DNA from: Chloroflexota bacterium
GTDB taxonomy: Bacteria; Chloroflexota; UBA6077; FW602-bin22; JACQUS01
Direction of reading: 5' to 3'
NCBI GenBank assembly: GCA_016210125.1
Contig: JACQUS010000184.1
Location: forward strand, 1 to 7,545
Length of the DNA stretch: 7,545 bases
In this document: positions 1-6,352 of the stretch, piece by piece
Numbering within the stretch: position 1 is the stretch's first letter
Layout: each line of letters begins with the position of its first letter
The notes under the pieces: model-generated
The model's input: only the letters and a program-made list of their open reading frames with translations
What the model was told of the DNA's origin: nothing
The model's database searches: none
Translations under genes and position numbers: made by a program

Positions 1-320
1 AGCTCAAGGCGGACGGTGACGGCATTGCCGGACACTTGGCTGTCCGTGATCGTGGTCTGCACCTTGGCAGCCACCTGACGCTCGATCTCCCGCTGGATGG
101 CGGCCTTGCCAGCACACCGATTTGGCGAGCACAGGCCAGCGCCCTCCAGGACGGCATCGTCGGCGTAAAAGGCCATCGTTGCCGCCACGTCACCGCGGTC
201 ACGGGCCTCGAAATATTGCCGGATCAGCGCGGCTGGGTCGGTCTGCGCGGAGGCGGCTAGGGACGGAACGAGCAGTGCGAGCAGTGCCAGTGCCGCGATC
301 GCCCTCAGGAGCGCCTTCAT
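1..320 (-). CDS. Exported NTF2/SnoaL-like domain protein, 5' part (gene runs off the window)
   Basis: I translated 106 codons by hand; the gene continues past base 1. Residues 1-26 form a clear Sec signal peptide: a short basic start (MKALLR), a Leu/Ala-rich core and a likely signal peptidase I site after ASA. The mature part begins TDPAALIRQYFEARDRGD and continues AATMAFYADDAVLEG, the pattern of the first helices and strand of NTF2/SnoaL-like proteins, here placed outside the membrane. Family members range from small enzymes to ligand-binding proteins, so no reaction can be assigned. C64 and C69 (CSPNRC) could form a disulfide after export. The start is set at 320 because GGAGG (327-331) lies 6 bases upstream; an in-frame ATG at 326 would touch the ribosome-binding site and only adds Met-Ala. 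It has its own promoter at 441-468. Fold assignment is good; function is unknown. Confidence 0.8.
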   Translation of the reverse strand, partial: MKALLRAIAALALLALLVPSLAASAQTDPAALIRQYFEARDRGDVAATMAFYADDAVLEGAGLCSPNRCAGKAAIQREIERQVAAKVQTTITDSQVSGNAVTVRLE

Positions 321-326
321 CGCCAT

Positions 327-331
327 CCTCC
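327..331 (-). promoter_or_regulatory. Ribosome-binding site of the NTF2-like gene
   Basis: The minus strand reads GAGGAGG (333 down to 327), then six bases, then ATG at 320. It abuts another in-frame ATG at 326 with no spacing. It therefore favours the downstream ATG as the start. Confidence 0.65.
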
Positions 332-440
332 TCGGGACTCACCCCCATCCTACCTGCGACCGGCCCGACGTTCACCGCACGCCGCGCGACCTGCTCGTCG
401 CCCGCCGCACTGCAATCGGTGAGCCAAGGAGACATTTGTC

Positions 441-468
441 AATATACTCCCGCCTCTGGTGATGTCAA
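441..468 (-). promoter_or_regulatory. Sigma-70-type promoter for the NTF2-like gene
   Basis: On the minus strand a perfect -35 box TTGACA (468-463) is followed after 16 bases by TATATT (446-441), five of six matches to the -10 consensus. The two boxes stand out in G+C-rich DNA. The expected start of transcription is near 434-435, which leaves a leader of about 115 bases before the ATG at 320. The start region carries a short inverted repeat, GACATTTGTC (431-440). The promoter faces the exported protein and lies downstream of the transaldolase hairpin, so this gene is probably its own transcription unit. Confidence 0.72.
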
Positions 469-470
469 GC

Positions 471-484
471 GGTTGCTTGCAACC
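471..484. promoter_or_regulatory. Perfect palindrome next to the -35 box, candidate operator
   Basis: GGTTGC, two bases, GCAACC is a perfect inverted repeat of 6+6 bp. It ends two bases upstream of the TTGACA box of the promoter at 441-468. This size and position fit a dimeric DNA-binding regulator acting at the upstream edge of the promoter. No regulator gene is present in the window, so its identity is unknown. As RNA the loop would be too short for a stable hairpin, which favours a DNA site over a terminator. Confidence 0.4.
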
Positions 485-509
485 CAGGCAGATAGCCGAA
501 GAGGAGAGT

Positions 510-532
510 GGGGCGCGTTTGAAACGCGCCCC
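510..532 (-). terminator. Strong hairpin downstream of the transaldolase, probable terminator
   Basis: Arms GGGGCGCGTTT (510-520) and AAACGCGCCCC (522-532) are perfect complements. In RNA this is a stem of eight GC pairs with a small A/U-rich top. It begins 57 bases past the transaldolase stop and, on the minus strand, is followed by the pyrimidine run ACTCTCCTCTTC. There is no pure U tract, so it may be an imperfect intrinsic terminator or a 3'-end stabiliser. The palindrome is symmetric, but the plus-strand side has no T-rich tail and no plus-strand gene precedes it. Confidence 0.5.
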
Positions 533-589
533 TGCCTCGCGACTCACGGAGGATACGAAGGAGCTAGGGGAAATCGCGGCAGGGCCGAC

Positions 590-1255
590 TCAGGCCAGCG
601 CCGGCTTGGGCACCTCGCGGCGCTCCCAGTCCGCCAGGAAGCGCTCCAGGCCGACGTCGGTGAGCGGGTGCTGCACCATCTGCATCAGCACCTTGAAGGG
701 CATGGTGGCGATGTGCGCCCCGACCTTCGCCGCCTGGACCACGTGCAGCGGATGGCGGATGCTGGCTGCCAGCACCTGCGTCTCGAAGCGCTGCACGCGG
801 AAGACCTCCACCAGCTCGGCGACGAGGGCCATACCGTCGTGGCCGATGTCGTCCAGCCGGCCGAGGAACGGGCTGACATAGGTGGCGCCGACGGTCGCTG
901 CGAGCAGGCCCTGGTTCACCGAGAAGCACAGGGTCATGTTCACCGCGATGCCCTCGCCGCGCAGCTCGCGGCAGGCGGCCAGCCCGGCGGGCGTGATCGG
1001 CAGCTTCACGACGACATGCTCGTGCCACGACGCCACCTCGCGGCCCTGCGCGACCATGCCGGCGGTGTCCAGCGCGGTCACCTCGGCGCTCACCGGCCCC
1101 TTCGCCAGCTCACAGATCTCGATGACCGTCTGCCGGAAGTCGGCGCCGCGCTCCTTGGCCATCAGCGAGGGGTTCGTCGTCACCCCGCCGAGCACGCCCA
1201 TCGCCGCGCCCTGGCGCACCTCGTCCACGTTGGCCGTATCGAGGAAGAGCTTCAT
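590..1255 (-). CDS. tal: Transaldolase, small TalC/FSA-type family
   Basis: The 221-residue protein is a full-length member of the short transaldolase/fructose-6-phosphate aldolase family, a TIM barrel enzyme of the cytoplasm. Transaldolase moves a dihydroxyacetone unit between sugar phosphates in the non-oxidative pentose phosphate pathway. Visible landmarks are LDTAN with Asp6, GVTTNPSL near 24-31, the Schiff-base lysine K84 in VVVKLPIT, and TYVSPFLGRLDDIGHDG near 125-141. Glu58 (in SAEVTALD) and Phe130 (SPFLGR) replace the Gln59 and Tyr131 of E. coli FsaA, which favours true transaldolase over fructose-6-phosphate aldolase. The ATG is preceded by AGGAGG with 8 bases spacing. It follows pyrG on the same strand after 252 bases, similar to the Bacillus pyrG-tal neighbourhood. 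The terminator-like stem at 1298-1318 suggests control of readthrough from pyrG. Confidence 0.93.
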   Translation of the reverse strand: MKLFLDTANVDEVRQGAAMGVLGGVTTNPSLMAKERGADFRQTVIEICELAKGPVSAEVTALDTAGMVAQGREVASWHEHVVVKLPITPAGLAACRELRGEGIAVNMTLCFSVNQGLLAATVGATYVSPFLGRLDDIGHDGMALVAELVEVFRVQRFETQVLAASIRHPLHVVQAAKVGAHIATMPFKVLMQMVQHPLTDVGLERFLADWERREVPKPALA

Positions 1256-1410
1256 CCGACCACCCTCCTGCGCGCCTCATTGGTCGCGCCTGCTTTGAAA
1301 AGAGAGCCCCGGCGGGGCGGCCCCACCCCTCCCTGGGGAGGATCCCCCAACGGGGGCTTCGCCCCCTTTGGATTCCAGTGTCGGTTGCTCGGCCGTGTGC
1401 CGCGGCGCAT
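1252..1410 (-). CDS. Possible 52-residue leader ORF overlapping the transaldolase start
   Basis: I translated this frame by hand. An ATG at 1410, preceded by AGGAG seven bases upstream, opens a frame that ends in TGA at 1252-1254. The stop overlaps the transaldolase ATG in the four bases ATGA, a common arrangement for translational coupling. The product begins MRRGTRPSNRHWNPKG, is rich in Gly, Pro and Arg, and ends ARRRVVG. Much of it is dictated by GC hairpins (1306-1366), so the frame may be an accident of repeat DNA. I recognise no family. If translated, its ribosomes would cross the terminator-like stem at 1298-1318 and could affect it. Low confidence as a real gene. Confidence 0.22.
   Translation of the reverse strand: MRRGTRPSNRHWNPKGAKPPLGDPPQGGVGPPRRGSLFKAGATNEARRRVVG
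1298..1324 (-). terminator. Terminator-like stem with a competing hairpin between pyrG and tal (possible attenuator)
   Basis: In the minus-strand RNA a GCCCC arm (1318-1314), loop GCC and GGGGC arm (1310-1306) form a GC stem followed by UCUCUUUU (1305-1298), the layout of an intrinsic terminator. The same CCCC bases can instead pair with GGGG at 1324-1321, giving a mutually exclusive hairpin without a U tract. It sits 184-210 bases past the pyrG stop and 43 bases before the transaldolase ATG. It could end pyrG transcription or let part of it through to tal. The stem is only five base pairs, so strength is uncertain. Confidence 0.5.
1328..1366. repeat. Cluster of two GC inverted repeats in the pyrG-tal gap
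   Basis: Two short perfect inverted repeats lie back to back: CCTCCC/GGGAGG with a two-base loop (1328-1341) and GGGGGC/GCCCCC with a three-base loop (1352-1366). With the stem at 1306-1318 they form three hairpins in about 60 bases. The rest of the gap (1367-1507) shows no promoter boxes I can support. Such blocks can be dispersed intergenic repeats in G+C-rich genomes, but a single window cannot show copy number. Confidence 0.55.
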
Positions 1411-1507
1411 CGATCACTCCTGCACAACGAGCCGCCGCGGGCGCTCACCCGCTCCGCCGCGGAAGCTGGGCACCGCTGTGAGTCTCTGCGGGCAACCACG
1501 ACGGGCA

Positions 1508-3202
<1,695 letters not shown>

Positions 3203-3225
3203 GCATCCCCCGCGTGTCCAAGGGG

Positions 3226-3231
3226 ATTGTA
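3226..3231 (-). promoter_or_regulatory. Extended -10 promoter candidate for pyrG
   Basis: The minus strand reads TGGTACAAT: TACAAT (3231-3226) matches the -10 consensus at five of six positions and has the TGn extension. No -35 box is visible 16-18 bases upstream. Transcription would begin near 3219, giving a leader of only about 17 bases that includes the GGGGGA ribosome-binding site. That is too short for the kind of leader attenuator known for Bacillus pyrG. Confidence 0.4.
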
Positions 3232-3234
3232 CCA

Positions 3235-3275
3235 GGTGGCGCACTCGCGCGCGGGCACTGCGCGCGGTGGCGCAC
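3235..3275. repeat. 10-bp direct repeat upstream of pyrG, 31 bp apart
   Basis: GGTGGCGCAC occurs at 3235-3244 and again at 3266-3275, a spacing of 31 bp or about three helical turns. Between them lies a second tandem pair, GCACTCGCGCGCGG (3241-3254) and GCACTGCGCGCGG (3255-3267), differing by one inserted base. The downstream copy sits just behind the candidate -10 box of pyrG. This could be a paired protein-binding site, or simply low-complexity GC repeat DNA. Confidence 0.45.
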
Positions 3276-3714
3276 GACGACGCCGGGCGCCGGATTCTCC
3301 ACCGCACAAGGCGCGAGCACGAGGCCCCCGCGGGCCTGCAGCGAGCACCAGGCCGGTAGCACACGGGCCTACGCCACGCGGGGCGGCTGTCAGCATCTTG
3401 TTATCGGGAGCGTAGCACTCTCGAAAGCCAGGAGGCAGCCGGCACTCGGGCTCGGTGCGCCGATGGTCGTCGTCTGATATCCTGGCGCGATAGCATATCC
3501 TTCCTCACCGGCCCTCGCCTCAGGCGAGCGGTTGGTGCTGCACCTGGAAGGACACGCTCCTCTTCTCGCCGGATCGACCCTCGTCTGCCGACCAGATCAG
3601 CCGCCGCCGCTCAAGCGATTTTCCACAACCTCTGACGATAGCTCCGATGGTCGATGGCGCGCCCTCATCGTCGCTCGAGAAGCGCGCAGAGAAAAGAATT
3701 ACTTGTTCTGCTCG
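3276..3714. other. Intergenic region between the orphan gene and pyrG; composition shift, one small hairpin
   Basis: I find no convincing gene here on either strand. From about 3400 the G+C content drops. A perfect inverted repeat CTCGCC-TCA-GGCGAG (3514-3528) could form a small hairpin, and GGTGCTGCACC follows at 3534-3544. Neither has a T-rich tail in the direction of the orphan gene, so I do not call a terminator. An open frame on the plus strand at 3532-3729 has no ribosome-binding site I can see and no recognisable character. Confidence 0.5.
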
Positions 3715-4359
3715 CTACCCGACTCGTAAGCCCAACGGCTCCACCAACTCGGCGTAGTGAAGTGATGCGAAACCAGCAACGTCCAATAGGAGGGCCTGTT
3801 CCCTATCCTCAAATCTGACTATCTGGGGATGTTCTGGAATGTTTAGCCCGTGTGCTCGTGCATCCTGCCACCTAGCCGTATCTAAATTCTCATAACTCCG
3901 TCGCCACAGATGCTCAGTCAAATCAGGATATCTAGCTCCAAATCCTACGCCTTCGACAACTTTCATAGCGCCGAACGGGTAGGCCGCTTCAATAGGCATG
4001 TCCTTCTCAAAATCACGGAACAACGCCACCTTGCCCCCTGGAACCTCTGTAGCAAGGAGAAAATCAAAGAAGGAATCTGGTGTCCCATTATATTGTGTCA
4101 GACGACGCTCTGCTTCCTGCTGTGCGAGACTCGCGACACTGCTTTCAGCTCCAGACCGTGAAAACATAACCATTAGTATGTCGAGTTTCTCTCTTCTGCT
4201 CCTACCTAGTATGGCGCCAGAGGTGTAGAGCCACTCAGCCACCATCAGGTAGCGGCCAAAACGTATCCGTCGCCGTCCAAACCATCGTTTCTCAACTATT
4301 CTGCCCACAAACACTTGTGACCAGTACATGCCTAAACTTGGCCTGGTTGGCTCAGTCAC
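3715..4359 (-). CDS. Hypothetical protein, 214 residues, in a low-G+C segment
   Basis: I do not recognise this protein. The frame opens at a GTG (4359) with GAGG eight bases upstream and ends at TAG; an alternative ATG lies at residue 11 but lacks a good ribosome-binding site. The N-terminal third is rich in Arg, Phe and Trp (KRWFGRRRIRFGRYL near 24-38), followed by a moderately hydrophobic stretch AEWLYTSGAILG; I see no clear signal peptide or membrane helix. The C-terminal part is acidic and mixed, as in a soluble globular protein. No cysteine-metal motif, P-loop or nuclease motif is visible. Base use differs from the neighbours: bases 3841-3900 are 31/60 G+C against 50/60 at 4801-4860 in hyuB. 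This points to horizontal acquisition. It stands alone, with long gaps on both sides. The frame is probably real; the function is unknown. Confidence 0.62.
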   Translation of the reverse strand: MTEPTRPSLGMYWSQVFVGRIVEKRWFGRRRIRFGRYLMVAEWLYTSGAILGRSRREKLDILMVMFSRSGAESSVASLAQQEAERRLTQYNGTPDSFFDFLLATEVPGGKVALFRDFEKDMPIEAAYPFGAMKVVEGVGFGARYPDLTEHLWRRSYENLDTARWQDARAHGLNIPEHPQIVRFEDREQALLLDVAGFASLHYAELVEPLGLRVG

Positions 4360-4521
4360 GGCTCTCGCCTCGCTACTACTACTCAGTGCTGCTGGTCAAT
4401 GTGGACGCATAACCGGAGATTGCTGCCATAGTACCGACCAATAATCTTACCACAATCCTGCTCCGTTCTTCGAGCCTTTGTCAAATCCCGTGGCAATTCC
4501 CTTCCATGTAACTGGCTCGGT
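4360..4521. other. Low-G+C upstream region of the orphan gene, weak promoter candidates only
   Basis: On the minus strand TGGTAAGAT (4452-4444) resembles an extended -10 box about 85 bases before the GTG, matching TATAAT at four of six positions, and has no -35 box at the usual spacing. A perfect TTGACA (4484-4479) lies 29 bases further upstream, too far to pair with it. I see no complete promoter and no gene in this stretch. A TAGTAGTAG run (4382-4374) lies just before the start of the orphan gene. Confidence 0.3.
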
Positions 4522-4608
4522 TTAGGCCGCGACCGGCTCGATGGCCTTCTCCGGCCGGAAGATGCCGTCAACGAAGCGCCGGCGCGACAGCATAAGCGTG
4601 GTGACCTC
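4522..4608 (-). pseudogene. Possible C-terminal remnant of an unknown gene
   Basis: Next to the composition break, a G+C-rich minus-strand stretch reads EVTTLMLSRRRFVDGIFRP (4608 downwards), then EKAIEPVAA and a TAA stop (4522-4524). It has the look of a natural protein end, and its third codon positions are mostly G or C. The matching upstream sequence KVVDHLGQNRRAVN is in another frame (about 4617-4658), so if they belong together there is a frameshift. No start codon or full domain is present. I cannot name the family; a decayed mobile-element protein is one possibility. It may also be chance. Confidence 0.22.
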
Positions 4609-4696
4609 CCGCCCCCGTTGACTGCCCGCCGGTTCTGGCCGAGGTGGTCGACCACCTTCCAGACCACTATACCGCGTTCTCCCGTCGGCCCGGCCT

Positions 4697-6352
4697 CTAC
4701 GCGAGCGACCGCGGGGCCAGGCTATACTCGCGCGCGGTGGCCTCCGCGCTGACGACGCCGTCCTCGACGTCGGCGCACAGGGCGAGGCGGTCGCGCTGGG
4801 CCGGCGGGCCGAAGCCCCCGCCGCCGGGCGTGTTCAGCGCCAGGCGGTCGCCCGGCTGGAGCGTGCGCCGGAACTTGGGGTTGATCCACTCGCCGTTGAG
4901 CAGCACGCTGCCAAGCTTGCCGGGCGCGCCACCGAATAGCCCCTCCGGGGCCTCGCTGATGCGCGAGGCCATGAAGGCCACTGTCACCGGCGTCGGATTC
5001 TCGACCACACACTCCACCGTCTGGCCGCAGCCGCCGCGCCCCTGCCCCGCGCCGCCCGAGTCCGCGCGGATCTCCTTGCGCACGAAGTGCAGCGGAAAGA
5101 GGTGCTCCAAGACTTCGGTAGGCGTGTTCGAGAGATTCGACGGGAAGCTGACACAGGTCAGGCCATCCTGGCCCTTGGCGCCGGCCATGCCGCCGTTGAA
5201 GAAGAACATGCCGGCGAAGGGCCGGTTGCTCTCCCGCACGCCTGAGAGCGACACGCACCACATCGGCGAGCCGGGCGCGGCGCGCACGCGCTCGGGCACC
5301 GCCTCGGCCAGCGCGCCGAAGACGGCCACCGGCAGGTAGTGCCCGATGGCCGCCCGCGCGCCGACGGCCGCCGGAAAGCGCGGGTTCAAGATGCAGCCCT
5401 CGGGTGCCGTGACGACCAGCGGCCGGAAGCAGCCCTCGTTGTTCGGCACGTCCGGCGCGACGACGCACTTCACGCCGAAGGCCGTGTACGCGAACGTGTA
5501 GTTGGGGACGACGTTGAAGGCCGTCGGCTGCTGCGGCGACGTGCCACTGTAGTCGCAGATGAGCTGCGCCTTCGCGTGGTCGATGGTCAGCGTGAGCCGG
5601 ATCGTGAGCTGCTCGCCCAAGCCGTCGACGACCAGCGTGTACGGATACACGCCGGCCGGCAGCTCGCGGATCGCCGCCCGCGTCGCAGCCTCCGACTGCG
5701 CCTGGATCGTGCGCGCCAGCGCGCCGAGGTCCTCGACGCCGTACTCCTCGACCAGGTCGATGAGTCGCCGCCCGGCTAGCTCGTTGGCCGCGATCTGCGC
5801 CCGCAGGTCGCCGAGGACCTCGTCAGGCACGCGCACGTTGTGGCGTATGAACTCGGCGACCATCTCGTTGGGCCGCCCGCCGTCGTACAGCTTGCAGACC
5901 GGGATGCGCAGGCCCTCCTCGAAGACCTCGTGGTTGTCGGGCGAGCGCATGCGGCCGCCGATGTCCGGCGCGTGGGCCGTCGAGGCGGCGATGGCGATGA
6001 GCCGGCCTAGGTGGAAGATCGGCACGGCGACGTTGATGTCGTTCAGGTGGCCCGTGCCGAGCCAGGGGTCGTTCGTGACCAGGATGTCGCCCGGCCGCAG
6101 CGTCTCGGCCGGGTAGCGGCGCAGCAGGTGGCGGACGGTCACCGGCAGCGTGCCGATGAACGACGGGATGCTCAGCGACGACTGCGCCAGCGAGTTGCCC
6201 TGCGCGTCGAGCAGCACGCACGCGAAGTCATTCGACTCGCGGACGATGGTGGAGAACGACGTGCGCACGAGCGTGGCCGAGGCCTCGTCGACGATGGCAA
6301 TGAGCCGGCTCCAGAGGATCTCCAGCGTGATGGGGTCGAAGTCACGCGCCAC
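4697..6352 (-). CDS. hyuB: Hydantoinase B/oxoprolinase family subunit
   Basis: The 551-residue protein is full length for the HyuB family, which includes N-methylhydantoinase beta, the C-terminal half of 5-oxoprolinase and acetone carboxylase alpha. With HyuA it would act on a cyclic amide such as a hydantoin or oxoproline, using ATP, in the cytoplasm. Landmarks are DPITLEILWSRL (6-17), TNDPWLGTGHLND (93-105) with D95, H102 and D105, HAPDIGG (127-133), DYSGTSPQQPTAFN (267-280), RADSGGAGQGRGG (429-441) and the typical end NTPGGGGFGPP (507-517). The start is GTG, supported by GGGGAGG six bases upstream. It overlaps hyuA by 11 bases, so translation is probably coupled. No acetone carboxylase gamma gene follows, which speaks against that enzyme. 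The substrate is not determinable. G+C is very high, unlike the segment downstream. Confidence 0.92.
   Translation of the reverse strand: MARDFDPITLEILWSRLIAIVDEASATLVRTSFSTIVRESNDFACVLLDAQGNSLAQSSLSIPSFIGTLPVTVRHLLRRYPAETLRPGDILVTNDPWLGTGHLNDINVAVPIFHLGRLIAIAASTAHAPDIGGRMRSPDNHEVFEEGLRIPVCKLYDGGRPNEMVAEFIRHNVRVPDEVLGDLRAQIAANELAGRRLIDLVEEYGVEDLGALARTIQAQSEAATRAAIRELPAGVYPYTLVVDGLGEQLTIRLTLTIDHAKAQLICDYSGTSPQQPTAFNVVPNYTFAYTAFGVKCVVAPDVPNNEGCFRPLVVTAPEGCILNPRFPAAVGARAAIGHYLPVAVFGALAEAVPERVRAAPGSPMWCVSLSGVRESNRPFAGMFFFNGGMAGAKGQDGLTCVSFPSNLSNTPTEVLEHLFPLHFVRKEIRADSGGAGQGRGGCGQTVECVVENPTPVTVAFMASRISEAPEGLFGGAPGKLGSVLLNGEWINPKFRRTLQPGDRLALNTPGGGGFGPPAQRDRLALCADVEDGVVSAEATAREYSLAPRSLA

Noticed and set aside
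199..435. Minus-strand frame of 78 codons whose ATG falls at the predicted transcription start, as a leaderless gene would.
   Set aside because: It overlaps the signal-peptide gene out of frame for about 120 bases, has no recognisable character, and ends inside that gene. The coincidence with the start site is worth remembering but not enough.
3203..3364. 54-codon upstream extension of pyrG.
   Set aside because: CTP synthase normally begins at MPKYVFVTGG. The extension is Arg/Ala/Cys-rich, runs through the promoter and repeat region, and has no better start signal.
3532..3729. Plus-strand frame of 65 codons in the intergenic region.
   Set aside because: No ribosome-binding site, no recognisable motif, and its end runs antisense into the orphan gene.
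3484..4594. GGCGCGATAGCATA (3484-3497) and GGCGCGACAGCATA (4581-4594), 13 of 14 identical, flanking the low-G+C segment like attachment sites or target duplications.
   Set aside because: By a rough estimate several 13-of-14 matches are expected by chance in a window of this size. Neither copy lies at a tRNA or next to an integrase.
4383..4667. Minus-strand frame of 94 codons upstream of the orphan gene.
   Set aside because: It crosses the composition break, with G+C-rich and low-G+C halves, has no clear ribosome-binding site, and reads as out-of-frame sequence except for a short stretch discussed as a possible remnant.
4721..4728. TATACT on the plus strand as a -10 box inside hyuB.
   Set aside because: No -35 box at a usual distance and no plus-strand gene downstream.
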